Source: an archaeon
GTDB taxonomy: Archaea > Asgardarchaeota > Hermodarchaeia > Hermodarchaeales > Hermodarchaeaceae
Assembly: GCA_016550415.1 (NCBI GenBank)
Contig: JABXGU010000048.1
Coordinates: forward strand, 1 to 25,621
Length of the DNA stretch: 25,621 bases
Reading direction: 5' to 3'
The first letter of the stretch is position 1, and each line of letters begins with the position of its first letter. The position numbers were made by a program, and so were the translations under genes. The notes under the pieces were generated by a model. That model was not told the origin of the DNA, searched no databases, and worked only from the letters and a program-made list of their open reading frames with translations. This document shows, one piece after another, positions 1-8,203 of the stretch.

Positions 1-1
1 A

Positions 2-1651
2 GGTGCAGCAGCAGTTGCAAATGCTCGAGCCTTGGTTGCTATGAAACACGTTGGGCTCAACGTTGCTTCTGACCCTTTTATGACTCTGAACTACATTGGA
101 GTACGTGCTGGCTTAGTCGTTGTTTCAGCTGATGACCCTGGTTGTTGGAGTTCTCAAAACGAGCAGGATAATAGATTGTATGCGATGCTTGGAGACACCT
201 GCATGCTTGAACCTGCTAATCCTCAAGAAGCTAAGAATATGACAATTGCTGCCTTCAACCTTTCTGAACAACTCGAACAACCTGTGCTTTTGCGCATTAC
301 AACTCGCTTGAGTCATACCCGATCAGGTGTTGAGTTGGGTCCCATTCTTCCCCCTCGTGCCAATCCGAATTTTGAGCGTAATCCCTTTCGATTTGTGACA
401 GTACCCTCTGTTGCACGATTAAGACATCCAATCTTGCTTGAGAAGGTTAAGCAAGCTACAGAAATTTCTGAAAAAAGTGAATGGAATAAAATTTCAGGAA
501 AAGGCCCCATTGGGATCATTACCTCAGGGGTCAGTTATAATTATGTGATGGAAGCTATTGAGAATTTAGGCATTAAGGCTTCTGTCTTTAAGATAGGTAT
601 GTCCTATCCTCTTCCGAAGAAGAAACTTCAGCGATTTATAGAAAAGAAGGAGAAAATCCTCGTTATAGAGGAATTGAAGCCTTACCTTGAATATCATGTT
701 CGATCATTTGCTCAAGAGAAAGAAATTGTGGTACCAATTCTTGGAAAAAGTCAAGGCTATTTCTCTGAAATAGGGGAACTCAGTCCACGACTTGTTATTG
801 AAGGAATAGCTAAAGCACTTAAAATCAAGATTCCTAAGCAGTTCAAGGATATTGATGAGAAGTTTGTTCAGACGATAGAAAAGGTTCCTCCACGTCCTCC
901 AATTCTTTGTGCAGGATGCCCACACCGTGCCACCTTCTATGAAGTAGCTGTTGCTACGGCACGAAAAGGGATATACCCAACAGATATTGGCTGCTACACT
1001 CTAGCCATTCAACCTCCACTTGAAATGGCTGACCTTCTACTCTGCATGGGTTCCAGCATTGGAACCTCTTGTGGCCTAACTTCAATTCTGAAAAGACCCA
1101 TTATCGGCGCTATCGGAGACTCGACCTTTTTCCATGCAGGCATTCCCGGTTTAGTTAATGCAGTTTACAATCAACATCCTGTAAAGATTATCATTGTTGA
1201 CAATCAAACCACGGCAATGACTGGTCATCAACCACATCCAGGAACTGGAATCACGGGAATGGGTACTGCTGGAACACAGATTAAGATAGAAGAAGTTGTT
1301 AAGGGAGTTGGAGTTACCTTCGTTAAGATTATTGACCCATTGAAAGTCAAGGAGTCCATCCGTGCAATCCGGGAAGCTGTTGCCTTTAACGGTCCTGCCG
1401 TCATAATCTCTAGGAGTCCCTGTGCATTAATTGATTTGGCGCAAAAACGGCAGACAGGTGAAAGTATTATTCCTTATGAAGTTGATTCTGAAACTTGCCA
1501 GGGTTGCAAGGTTTGCACAGACAAACTTGGTTGTGCTGCAGCCATTTGGGAAGGAGATCATGCAGCAATCGATTCAACACTTTGCACAGGCTGCGGTGTC
1601 TGTGCGCAAATTTGTCCATATAAAGCGATTAGAAGGAGGGAGAGCCTGTGA
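2..1651 (+). CDS. iorA: Indolepyruvate:ferredoxin oxidoreductase, alpha subunit (5'-truncated by window)
   Basis: IorA oxidatively decarboxylates aryl pyruvates such as indolepyruvate to aryl-acetyl-CoA, passing electrons to ferredoxin, in aromatic amino-acid catabolism. The frame is open from base 2, so the N terminus lies outside the window; the apparent ATG at 32 is internal (ALVAMKHVGLNVASDP is a conserved IorA stretch). Visible parts are the pyrimidine-domain motif DDPG..SSQNEQDNR, the TPP/Mg-binding stretch GDSTFFHAGIPGL followed by N(Q)TTAMTGHQPHPGTG, CAGCPHR in the middle, and a C-terminal double [4Fe-4S] ferredoxin domain with CxxCxxC followed by a further Cys, then CTGCGVCAQICP. The stop TGA overlaps the GTG start of iorB as GTGA, so the two subunits are translationally coupled. 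The substrate could be another aryl or 2-oxo acid, but the family assignment is firm. Confidence 0.95.
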   Translation, partial: GAAAVANARALVAMKHVGLNVASDPFMTLNYIGVRAGLVVVSADDPGCWSSQNEQDNRLYAMLGDTCMLEPANPQEAKNMTIAAFNLSEQLEQPVLLRITTRLSHTRSGVELGPILPPRANPNFERNPFRFVTVPSVARLRHPILLEKVKQATEISEKSEWNKISGKGPIGIITSGVSYNYVMEAIENLGIKASVFKIGMSYPLPKKKLQRFIEKKEKILVIEELKPYLEYHVRSFAQEKEIVVPILGKSQGYFSEIGELSPRLVIEGIAKALKIKIPKQFKDIDEKFVQTIEKVPPRPPILCAGCPHRATFYEVAVATARKGIYPTDIGCYTLAIQPPLEMADLLLCMGSSIGTSCGLTSILKRPIIGAIGDSTFFHAGIPGLVNAVYNQHPVKIIIVDNQTTAMTGHQPHPGTGITGMGTAGTQIKIEEVVKGVGVTFVKIIDPLKVKESIRAIREAVAFNGPAVIISRSPCALIDLAQKRQTGESIIPYEVDSETCQGCKVCTDKLGCAAAIWEGDHAAIDSTLCTGCGVCAQICPYKAIRRRESL

Positions 1652-2244
1652 AAACATTCAATATCCTATTTACCGGAGTGGGGGGAACAGGAGTATTAAC
1701 AGCTGCCCGAATTATGGCTTCAGCCGCACTCATGGAAGAACACAACGTTCGTATGGGAGAGATTCATGGAATGGCCCAGAGAGGGGGAGCAGTGACTTGT
1801 AGTGTGAGAATCGGCGAATCTGTAAGAGGTCCTATTATCCCAATAGGTATGGCTGATTTAATAATAAGTGCTGAACCAGTTGAAGCTCTTCGTCACGTAA
1901 ATAAAGTGAATCCTAAAGGAACTATTGTTGTGGGCGATTATCGGATTATTCCAACCGCTGTCCTTCTTGGTCGTGCACAATATCCCAGTGATCAGGAAAT
2001 TTTTGATTATCTGAAGCGTTTCGCTTCTGTAATTACTATTGATGTTGTACGATTAGCACGAGAGGTTGGAAATATTCTAACAGCAAATTCTGTCCTGTTA
2101 GGGGCTGTCACAAACCTTGGAAAATTACCCATCAAATCAGAGTCCATTATTGCAGCAATAAAGAGTATTCTTCCCTCCAGTTATCATGAAATGAATATAA
2201 TTGCATTTCAAAAAGGACAGCAAGCAGTTGAAAAATTTAGATGA
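1648..2244 (+). CDS. iorB: Indolepyruvate:ferredoxin oxidoreductase, beta subunit
   Basis: This is the smaller gamma-type subunit partnering IorA; it belongs to the pyruvate/ketoisovalerate oxidoreductase gamma family. It is 198 aa, the normal length for IorB. The N terminus NILFTGVGGTGVLTAARI carries the glycine-rich signature, followed by EIHGMAQRGGAV, the conserved HGMAQRGG motif of 2-oxoacid:ferredoxin oxidoreductase gamma domains. The start is GTG at 1648, four bases before the end of iorA, with a good ribosome binding site (AGGAGGGAG, 1633-1641) inside iorA. It ends three bases before the convergent MEMO1-family gene. Confidence 0.94.
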   Translation: MKTFNILFTGVGGTGVLTAARIMASAALMEEHNVRMGEIHGMAQRGGAVTCSVRIGESVRGPIIPIGMADLIISAEPVEALRHVNKVNPKGTIVVGDYRIIPTAVLLGRAQYPSDQEIFDYLKRFASVITIDVVRLAREVGNILTANSVLLGAVTNLGKLPIKSESIIAAIKSILPSSYHEMNIIAFQKGQQAVEKFR

Positions 2245-2247
2245 TAT

Positions 2248-3171
2248 TTAGTCAGTGATAGCTATCGCTCCATAGCCTACAATGGCATCTGAGCTTCCAC
2301 GGACATCATAGCTTGTTGCATATTTCAGTAATTTTCCTTTTGTAGCCCCAAGAAGCTGAGCGGCAACAAGCATTGCAGCAACAGCACTAGAACCGCACAT
2401 TGTCCGATGTTTCTCAATAACAGTATTCAAAAGGGTCGAAGCGTCCAACTTTTCAATTTTACTGATTAGATCAGCATCTGTATCATAAACCCATTTAGTT
2501 ACTTTTTCGATCGGTCCACTTCCAGCTGGAGCATAATTATAGAATTGAGCACCGTAATGTGTGAAATCAGTACTTGCAATTATTATGGCATCACGGTTGG
2601 TTTGTTCAATGGCTTCAGCTATTGCCTTGCCAACACACTGACAAGCCTTGAAATTTGGAGTGGAAATAACAAGAGGAACAAATTGTACAGGTTTTGTTTC
2701 ACTCAAGAATTGAAGAAAGGGAAGTTGAACTTCCAAAGAATGCTCCTCCATATGAGCTTCTTCACTTTCCACAATGCAAGGTGGAGAAACTCTCTGGCCG
2801 TGTTCGATAATTGCTGAACCTAGCTTACTATCAATAGTGCATTCGCCCAGGGGTGTTTCCCAAGCGCCCTTAGTCATAATTGCAGCTCCATTAAAGTGCA
2901 TGTATCCATGTTTTGGACCGATAATTATGAAAGTCTCTGGAAAGCCATCTTCTGCAATGATGCCATAGATATGAGATGCAACTGGACCTGAATAGACATA
3001 ACCAGCATGGGGAGCAACTCCTGCAAAGATATGACCCTTTCTTTGTGAATGTACTTTTGGAATTTTGCCAAGCCCATAATCATCTAAAAAGCAATCTTGT
3101 ACAGATTCTCTTAGTGCAGCTTTTCCAGGGGGGTAGAACCCGATTGCTATTGGTTTACGTATATTTTTCAT
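2248..3171 (-). CDS. MEMO1 family protein (AmmeMemoRadiSam system protein B type)
   Basis: A 307-aa protein of the MEMO1 family, related in fold to non-haem-iron dioxygenases; its biochemical role in archaea is not settled. The N terminus KPIAIGFYPPGKAAL matches the family opening (R.pavAG.fYP), followed by GVAPHAGYVYSGPVA, IIIGPKHGY, an EEAHMEEHSLEVQLPFLQ block and STDFTHYG, which hold the conserved His/Asp/Glu/Cys pocket residues. Length is normal (about 260-310 aa). It diverges from the TrmB-type regulator with 69 bases between start codons. MEMO homologues are often adjacent to AMMECR1 and a radical SAM gene; here neither is adjacent, though a radical SAM gene of related appearance lies at 12.9 kb. 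Confidence 0.92.
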   Translation of the reverse strand: MKNIRKPIAIGFYPPGKAALRESVQDCFLDDYGLGKIPKVHSQRKGHIFAGVAPHAGYVYSGPVASHIYGIIAEDGFPETFIIIGPKHGYMHFNGAAIMTKGAWETPLGECTIDSKLGSAIIEHGQRVSPPCIVESEEAHMEEHSLEVQLPFLQFLSETKPVQFVPLVISTPNFKACQCVGKAIAEAIEQTNRDAIIIASTDFTHYGAQFYNYAPAGSGPIEKVTKWVYDTDADLISKIEKLDASTLLNTVIEKHRTMCGSSAVAAMLVAAQLLGATKGKLLKYATSYDVRGSSDAIVGYGAIAITD

Positions 3172-3240
3172 ATTATTCCCCTGATTATTATTCCGTCAAG
3201 GTGACCCAAAAGGTTTTTTCGAATACAAATAAGTCGATAA

Positions 3241-4011
3241 ATGAAGGCAATGACAGAACGAATAAATGAACACACAATAAGAGCACTGCGCAACCTCGGT
3301 CTTAATAGCTACGAGGCGAGAGTCTATGTTGGACTGGTTCGCCATGGTGCACTTACTGCCAGTGAAGTCAGCTCTGTTTCAAGGATACCCTTTAGCAGGG
3401 TCTACGATGTTCTTGCTGCCCTTGAACGAGGCGGATGGATTTCAGTGGAACAAGGGCGTCCTAAACGCTATGTTCCAAAGAGTCCAAGAGAAACATCAAA
3501 GGCAGCTGTTTTCGCTGCACAGGAAAGATTGACAGAATGGGAGCAACGAGTAATAGGAGAGCTCCAACCACTTTTTGATGATAAAACCAAAATTTCAGCT
3601 CCAGAAGTTCACATACTTCATGGCTCTAATAATGTGAGAGCGAAGTTGAATGTAGCTTTAGGCCAAGCAGAAAGGTATGTCCAACTTTCTTGGGGTGAAG
3701 TAAGCCAAGGTGACATTGACTTTATCAGCCCAACACTACTGCACCTTCGAGATCGGGGCGTTAAAATCAATATCCTTGTATCGGAGCGAACATTAAGTGA
3801 AAAAGTTCATCGCCTCATTATGGCTGTAGGCGAAGGACGGAAACGCAAAGAAATCTATGGTGGAGGAGCAATAATTGACGGAAAACAAGCCATAATAATT
3901 CTTACCACCGAGCCAGCTGAACCATTGGCAATCTGGTCAAGCCACACCGAGTTAGCAGAACTGGCAAAAATCTATTTTCAATATCTGTGGAATTCAGCCC
4001 GTGAAATGTAG
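3241..4011 (+). CDS. TrmB-family transcriptional regulator
   Basis: A 256-aa protein with the TrmB layout. The N-terminal winged helix (about residues 8-80) reads ALRNLGLNSYEARVYVGLV..GALTASEVSSVSRIPFSRVYDVLAALERGGWI, which is the characteristic TrmB/MarR-like HTH. It is followed by a short helical linker and a C-terminal domain with phospholipase-D-like spacing (LRDRGVKINILVSE, then GGGAIIDGKQAIIIL). Archaeal TrmB proteins typically sense sugars or other metabolites, but no effector can be read from the sequence. ATG at 3241 is used; ATG at 3250 is an equally possible start, and no clear Shine-Dalgarno site precedes either. It is divergent from the MEMO1 gene and could control it, which is inference only. 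Confidence 0.88.
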   Translation: MKAMTERINEHTIRALRNLGLNSYEARVYVGLVRHGALTASEVSSVSRIPFSRVYDVLAALERGGWISVEQGRPKRYVPKSPRETSKAAVFAAQERLTEWEQRVIGELQPLFDDKTKISAPEVHILHGSNNVRAKLNVALGQAERYVQLSWGEVSQGDIDFISPTLLHLRDRGVKINILVSERTLSEKVHRLIMAVGEGRKRKEIYGGGAIIDGKQAIIILTTEPAEPLAIWSSHTELAELAKIYFQYLWNSAREM

Positions 4012-4023
4012 ATGGAAAACCCA

Positions 4024-4353
4024 TCATTCTTCAGTTTCTTCTTCAGAATGAAGACGATCTAGAATTACAAGAGCTACCCCAAGTGGAACACTAAGTCGTG
4101 TTGCAAGTTCTTCAGGAGTAATAGAAGGTTCTTGAGGAAGAATCTTAGTCCGTGTATAATTAAGATGATGTGGATAGAGTATCATAGACTGTACCGTTTC
4201 CTGTAGAATTGACCAAAGGTCTTCAACAACAGAATCATCCTTTTCTGAACTAGGTACTTCTCGCTTCTCTATTTTTCGGCGTTTTTCCTTTGGTTCAGAT
4301 TTGGCAAAGTAACGATCTAGTCCACGTGACAATACTACACAACATCCCTTCAC
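4024..4353 (-). CDS. Hypothetical protein with a C-terminal HTH-like segment
   Basis: I do not recognise this 109-aa protein. It starts with GTG, has a short N-terminal part with two adjacent cysteines, a highly charged linker (about residues 18-42, rich in Lys, Arg, Glu and Ser), a predicted helical segment VEDLWSILQETVQSMIL, and a C-terminal stretch ITPEELATRLSVPLGVALVILDRL that looks like the two helices of a DNA-binding HTH. The charged, cysteine-poor composition and lack of a competing opposite-strand ORF favour a real gene. It is convergent with the TrmB gene (12 bases between stops) and divergent from the zinc-ribbon gene at 4404. Function unknown; the start is uncertain because no ribosome binding site is evident. 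Confidence 0.6.
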   Translation of the reverse strand: MKGCCVVLSRGLDRYFAKSEPKEKRRKIEKREVPSSEKDDSVVEDLWSILQETVQSMILYPHHLNYTRTKILPQEPSITPEELATRLSVPLGVALVILDRLHSEEETEE

Positions 4354-4403
4354 AGTCTTTTTAGCAGAAAGGCTAATATGACTTACGGCTCTGATGACAT
4401 TTA

Positions 4404-5138
4404 ATGCAACATGAAGGATTCTTTATAATTCGTTGCCCTCGTTGCTGGCGATTTACATATGCGCCTGCGAAACAGAAGACACGCCTTTGTGTCTATTGCC
4501 AGCGTATTTTTCAAATAGACCCATTAAATGCAATCTTTGTTGAGGATGCAAAGACTGCTCAAACACGTGTAAAATTCTATCAATCAGGTAAAAATCAAGA
4601 AGACTTCATGGCTGCAGTTGAGAAGTCACGTGCCCATATCAAAGCTTTAATTCCGTCAGAAAGAACAACGTTGGATGAAGTTCAAGAAAAGCATCTTGGT
4701 ATACCAGGCACTTCAACAAATAGAAGAGCCCTAAACAGACTCCTTCAGCAATATGCTAGTTCTGCAACAGTTGACCTTTGGAAATTGGAGGAGGAGACTC
4801 AGAAAGCAGGACTTGATTGGAACTGGGTTGTCCAACAGTTGGAGGGACTCATACGTTCAGGATACATTGTATGCCCTAAACCATGGCAAATTCGTCTGGT
4901 AACCTCTGAACCGCTCACAACAAGTGAACCATCACATCAATACAGCAAAACAGAACTTGCTCGTAAAATTGGAGAAATAATACGCAACTCAGGAAAGCCT
5001 TTGACCCAAAACGAAATAATTTTAAAATTAGAGCAAGATTCTGTTCCAACTGATCAACTTGAAGCATCGCTCGAACTTCTTCGAACCCAAGGATACATCT
5101 TTAAAACAAAGCAAGGAACGTTTCAATGGACCGGGTAA
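4404..5138 (+). CDS. Zinc-ribbon (DUF1922/DUF5817-like) protein with winged-helix C-terminal region
   Basis: A 244-aa putative nucleic-acid-binding protein. The N terminus has a four-cysteine zinc ribbon (IIRCPRCW...TRLCVYCQRIFQID, residues about 9-42), followed by a segment (VEDAKTAQTRVKFYQSGKNQEDF) typical of the archaeal DUF1922/DUF5817 small zinc-ribbon proteins. Residues about 100-170 and 178-244 look like two winged-helix units; the second (ELARKIGEIIRNSGKPLTQNEIILKLEQDSVPTDQLEASLELLRTQGYIF, in part) resembles the winged helices of archaeal TFE or the MCM C terminus. A role in transcription or replication is inference. It is followed by two more unknown genes on the same strand. Confidence 0.72.
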   Translation: MQHEGFFIIRCPRCWRFTYAPAKQKTRLCVYCQRIFQIDPLNAIFVEDAKTAQTRVKFYQSGKNQEDFMAAVEKSRAHIKALIPSERTTLDEVQEKHLGIPGTSTNRRALNRLLQQYASSATVDLWKLEEETQKAGLDWNWVVQQLEGLIRSGYIVCPKPWQIRLVTSEPLTTSEPSHQYSKTELARKIGEIIRNSGKPLTQNEIILKLEQDSVPTDQLEASLELLRTQGYIFKTKQGTFQWTG

Positions 5139-5200
5139 TGTATCAGTGACTTTTATTCATAAGTTTTAATCTGTGATTCTATATAGAGGAACTGAAAAGA

Positions 5201-5578
5201 TTGCCAGCTGTAGATTATCTTGCTCGTCAATTGCATCGTCAGCTAAAAGGAGAATTAGTGGACCTTATTCTCCTACTCTGGTTATACTCTAACCCATATG
5301 ATACAGGACGTCGCACATTGGCTTCTCTGAATCATGTCTTAAAACATACACCTGAGTTCCAACGTCCAGATGGAAAACCCAACATCACAGAAGAAGAACT
5401 GAACCAAATTGTCTTGGCAGCTATTAAGAGGTTAAAGAAAAAGAAGTACGTAAATGTCTATTCAGAGGACAATATTTCTGCTCAAGTCACTATTACGGAG
5501 AAAGGTATCGAATTAATCCGCACAAAACTTTCACCAGAAAATTTACAGTTTCTTGAAGAAGCTGGCCATTGCACATAG
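5201..5578 (+). CDS. Small winged-helix protein, function unknown
   Basis: A 125-aa protein starting with TTG at 5201, chosen because AGAGGA (5185-5190) lies 10 bases upstream and no ATG fits. It is mostly helical: residues 1-30 hold a hydrophobic helix (ELVDLILLLWLYSN), and residues about 60-112 resemble a winged helix (ITEEELNQIVLAAIKRLKKKKYVNVYSE, then VTITEKGIELI, with the typical wing and recognition helix of PadR- or MarR-like proteins). No ligand domain is present. It lies 14 bases before the downstream coiled-coil gene and is probably co-transcribed with it. Confidence 0.68.
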   Translation: MPAVDYLARQLHRQLKGELVDLILLLWLYSNPYDTGRRTLASLNHVLKHTPEFQRPDGKPNITEEELNQIVLAAIKRLKKKKYVNVYSEDNISAQVTITEKGIELIRTKLSPENLQFLEEAGHCT

Positions 5579-5592
5579 GGAGGAGTCATTTT

Positions 5593-6117
5593 TTGACAGA
5601 GAACCTAGTGGAATTAATTCGAATAAGAGGAGAACTGGAGAAGGAACTCCGTGAAAGAAAAACGGAAACTCTGAAACTAGAACAGAGATTGAGATGTATC
5701 ACTAACATTCTAGAGCAACTTGGCATACAAGCCAGTGATGCAACGTCTGAAGATTCAAGAGAACAGCACAGAACTGTGATACGGGATAAAATGGGAACAG
5801 CCATCGCTTATATTGATGTAATTGCACAGACCATATGTATAACTCCAACAGGTCATGCACCCATTGACACTCACTCACCACCTTTTCGCACCTTCTTCAT
5901 CCATAGAATGCTTGGTTCTATGCAAGAAGAAGACGAATTTGCAGCATCAGAGGGGGTCTTGGCTAAGGACCAAATTCTTTCATTCAAATGTCATAAAGAT
6001 CAAGGAATGTTGGTAAAATTAGTGATACATAATTATCGTTCAGAGGAGCGGCTCCAACGAATAAAATCTGCACTTAACTGGACGATAAGGAAATTACAGG
6101 AAAAACGAGAAAAGTGA
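5593..6117 (+). CDS. Conserved archaeal protein of unknown function with N-terminal coiled coil
   Basis: A 174-aa protein. I place the start at TTG 5593, because GGGAGGAG (5578-5585) sits 7 bases before it; a longer version from TTG 5569 would place the ribosome binding site inside the gene. Residues 1-45 form a clear coiled coil (IRGELEKELRERKTETLKLE, heptad-like). The rest (from about residue 60) is an alpha/beta domain: GTAIAYIDVIAQTICITP, then a conserved-looking block around SPPFRTFFIHRMLGSM, then LVIHNYRSEERLQRIKSALNW. I have an impression that similar proteins occur in other archaea, but no function can be given. It is tightly linked to the winged-helix gene upstream. Confidence 0.7.
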   Translation: MTENLVELIRIRGELEKELRERKTETLKLEQRLRCITNILEQLGIQASDATSEDSREQHRTVIRDKMGTAIAYIDVIAQTICITPTGHAPIDTHSPPFRTFFIHRMLGSMQEEDEFAASEGVLAKDQILSFKCHKDQGMLVKLVIHNYRSEERLQRIKSALNWTIRKLQEKREK

Positions 6118-6130
6118 AAAAGTGGGCTTT

Positions 6131-6430
6131 TTAGCCTCCATTTTCCATATGTGTCATTACTTCTTCAACGACAGTGCGTCCAGCCACCACTTGATCGATG
6201 GAGTGTACTGAAGCACCACAACTTTCGAGGGCTTCTTTGACTTTTTCAAATGAGATATTGTCTCCCTCGACAGTGACTTTAATAGATTCAGTGTGCGTGT
6301 CAACTTCAACAAGGGATATGTTTACGCCAACAACGCCTTCAACTTTGCCAACCAATGAAGCGATTTCCACAAGATTGGGAACATGTGGTTTCAAGACATC
6401 CAGAACAAGCCGTTTAATACCAGAAGCCAT
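6131..6430 (-). CDS. DUF211 family protein
   Basis: A 99-aa protein of the archaeal DUF211 family, a ferredoxin-like fold reported to assemble into oligomeric rings with metal-binding sites; cellular role unknown. The sequence fits the family end to end: IKRLVLDVLKPHVPNLVEIA, GVVGVNISLVEVDTHTESIKVTVEGDNI, ALESCGASVHSIDQVVAG. Length is typical. It lies 77 bases downstream of fae-hps on the same strand and may be read from the same transcript. Confidence 0.9.
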   Translation of the reverse strand: MASGIKRLVLDVLKPHVPNLVEIASLVGKVEGVVGVNISLVEVDTHTESIKVTVEGDNISFEKVKEALESCGASVHSIDQVVAGRTVVEEVMTHMENGG

Positions 6431-6507
6431 TATAAAAAATACGCTCCGAATATACGTACACTATCAACGCTATAATTTGTGTTACTCCTATTTATTCTTG
6501 AATTTTT

Positions 6508-7692
6508 CTATTCCTCATGAACTCTGAATAAGTCAATATCGCCCTGCATCATTGTAAGGAATTCGCGAGTGGATCGTTCAACATCTCGTGACTGTGTGAT
6601 GTAACGTCCAACAACGATGATGTCTGCTTCTGCCTTGATGGCGGCTTTAATATTATCTGGACGGATGCCACCGGCCACTGAGACCAGTAAATGCTTGCCC
6701 TTGAATGCGGTTTTTACCTGTTTCACAATGTCCCATTGATGTTCTGCTTTTCCTTCAGTATCAATTCCGCGATGCAGAATGACAACATTGGGTAATTTCT
6801 CTAGAGTTTGTAACTCTGCTAGGATATCTGTTACATTCATCATATCCAAGAAGGAGTAAATGCCCAATCTGCCTGTTTCATGGATGAACTTGTTAATAGT
6901 TTCAACGGAGGCTAGTCCTGATGCAACTACAGCATCTGCAGATTCATCAAAAGCTAAATCTACCTCAACTTCGCCAACATCCAAAGTTTTCAAATCAGCA
7001 ACAATAAATTTGTCCTTGGCAATTTCCCGGAGTTCACTGATGACAGTGGTACCATACCGTTTAATGAGTGGTGTTCCAGCTTCAAGAATCAGATTGTCAC
7101 TTCGAGGCAGTTCACTGATGATTTTCTTAGTCTTTTCAAGACTGGGAACATCAAGTGCAATTTGCAGATATGGAGGACGCCATAATCGTGGAACACGGAA
7201 TCCCATAATCGGATGTGTGGCTCGATCTTTATCGTACATAATCTTCTCCAGTGATGGATAGCCTACCAAAGCACGTTGAATAGCTAGCTTAGTGGCAGCA
7301 TAATTGTAATGGTATATTCTTCGATAATCCTTTGCTTCGGGATGGATAAAGACGCTGCAAATGATAACCCATTCGTCAGCTTTACCCTTGGGAATGATAC
7401 CTTCTTCAACCGCATCTGCAACTGCTTTAGCGACTGCAGCTTGAGCAGGTCCAAAAATCTTGTTAACATCCTCTATATCCTTGATTGTCACTTTGGGGAT
7501 TATGAGAGTATGAGGTTTTGGCGGAAGATTTGGTCTTATCACAGCTAGGAGTGGTGAGTGACCCTGTGATACATTAGTCATACCTTGAGCAAAGGCAGTA
7601 CCAACAGGACCTGTTTTGTCACCAATAATAAGGTCGATGTGTGCGATTTCAGGTGATTTTCCCAAAAGTGCTTCTCCAACTAAATATACCAT
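6508..7692 (-). CDS. fae-hps: Bifunctional formaldehyde-activating enzyme / 3-hexulose-6-phosphate synthase
   Basis: A 394-aa fusion. The N-terminal Fae domain (residues 1-165) condenses formaldehyde with tetrahydromethanopterin; GEALLGKSPEIAHIDLIIGDK contains His18, the counterpart of catalytic His17 of bacterial Fae. The C-terminal Hps domain (about 175-394) interconverts D-arabino-3-hexulose 6-phosphate with ribulose 5-phosphate plus formaldehyde; it shows LQIALDVPSLEKTKKI, LEAGTPLIKRYG, IVADLKTLD, HRGID, VAGGI and VVGRYIT. In archaea lacking the oxidative pentose-phosphate pathway this reverse ribulose-monophosphate route supplies ribulose 5-phosphate, and Fae captures the formaldehyde released. 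The start is ATG 7692 with GGAAGG (7698-7703 region) upstream. Hydrolysis of nothing else is suggested; the assignment is firm. Confidence 0.96.
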   Translation of the reverse strand: MVYLVGEALLGKSPEIAHIDLIIGDKTGPVGTAFAQGMTNVSQGHSPLLAVIRPNLPPKPHTLIIPKVTIKDIEDVNKIFGPAQAAVAKAVADAVEEGIIPKGKADEWVIICSVFIHPEAKDYRRIYHYNYAATKLAIQRALVGYPSLEKIMYDKDRATHPIMGFRVPRLWRPPYLQIALDVPSLEKTKKIISELPRSDNLILEAGTPLIKRYGTTVISELREIAKDKFIVADLKTLDVGEVEVDLAFDESADAVVASGLASVETINKFIHETGRLGIYSFLDMMNVTDILAELQTLEKLPNVVILHRGIDTEGKAEHQWDIVKQVKTAFKGKHLLVSVAGGIRPDNIKAAIKAEADIIVVGRYITQSRDVERSTREFLTMMQGDIDLFRVHEE

Positions 7693-7843
7693 AACTAGCC
7701 TTCCTAATATTTTTACAAAAATCTATTACATGTCTTTATTTAACACTTTATGGTAGCCTTATAGAATACTGTTTTAACCAGAATAAACAAGTTTTGATGA
7801 GCCCATCATTAGCACAAATCATAATCTGACTTGAGGTGCCAAG

Positions 7844-8080
7844 ATGAGAATAGGAGTTTGCGGGATTTCCTGTGAGAAATGCCCAAGAATGGTTCAGGGA
7901 AAATGCCCCAATGGTGAACGTGGTTGTCACCCAAGAGAAAACAAGTTCTGCAAAATCTGCGATTGCGCATTTCATCGCAAAATCAACCTTTGCTTCGAGT
8001 GCCCAGAATTCCCATGCAACACCACAAAAGAAGGACCCATCAATTACGGTTTTTGCCAATACATATCTGGCAAATCATAA
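7844..8080 (+). CDS. Cysteine-rich DUF3795 family protein
   Basis: A 78-aa protein with 11 cysteines in the DUF3795 pattern: MRIGVCGISCEKCPRM at the N terminus, then GKCPNGERGC, then FCKICDCA and LCFECPEFPC. These proteins probably bind zinc or an iron-sulphur cluster; no function is established. ATG at 7844 gives the standard CGxxCxxC start position. It is followed by a 123-base gap and a separate HTH gene. The longer opposite-strand frame over the same bases is a shadow. Confidence 0.87.
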   Translation: MRIGVCGISCEKCPRMVQGKCPNGERGCHPRENKFCKICDCAFHRKINLCFECPEFPCNTTKEGPINYGFCQYISGKS

Positions 8081-8203
8081 TAATACCATTATTCACTTTG
8101 CCTAGCTAGCTTTTCTTGACCAAAAAGTTATTAGAGGATGTCCAAGTAGCAGTCATCCTACAAAATTCACTATCCATGGAGGTAACATGCATGACAACTG
8201 ATC

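Noticed and set aside
1431..1802. A 123-aa plus-strand ORF bridging iorA and iorB
   Set aside because: It is an alternative frame across the junction of two well-supported genes.
7796..7832. A TGATGA followed by CTGA upstream of the DUF3795 gene, resembling C/D box sRNA elements
   Set aside because: The inner C'/D' boxes and terminal stem are missing and the spacing is too short.
7748..8059. A 103-aa minus-strand ORF
   Set aside because: It is the antisense shadow of the DUF3795 gene, whose cysteine pattern is unmistakable on the plus strand.
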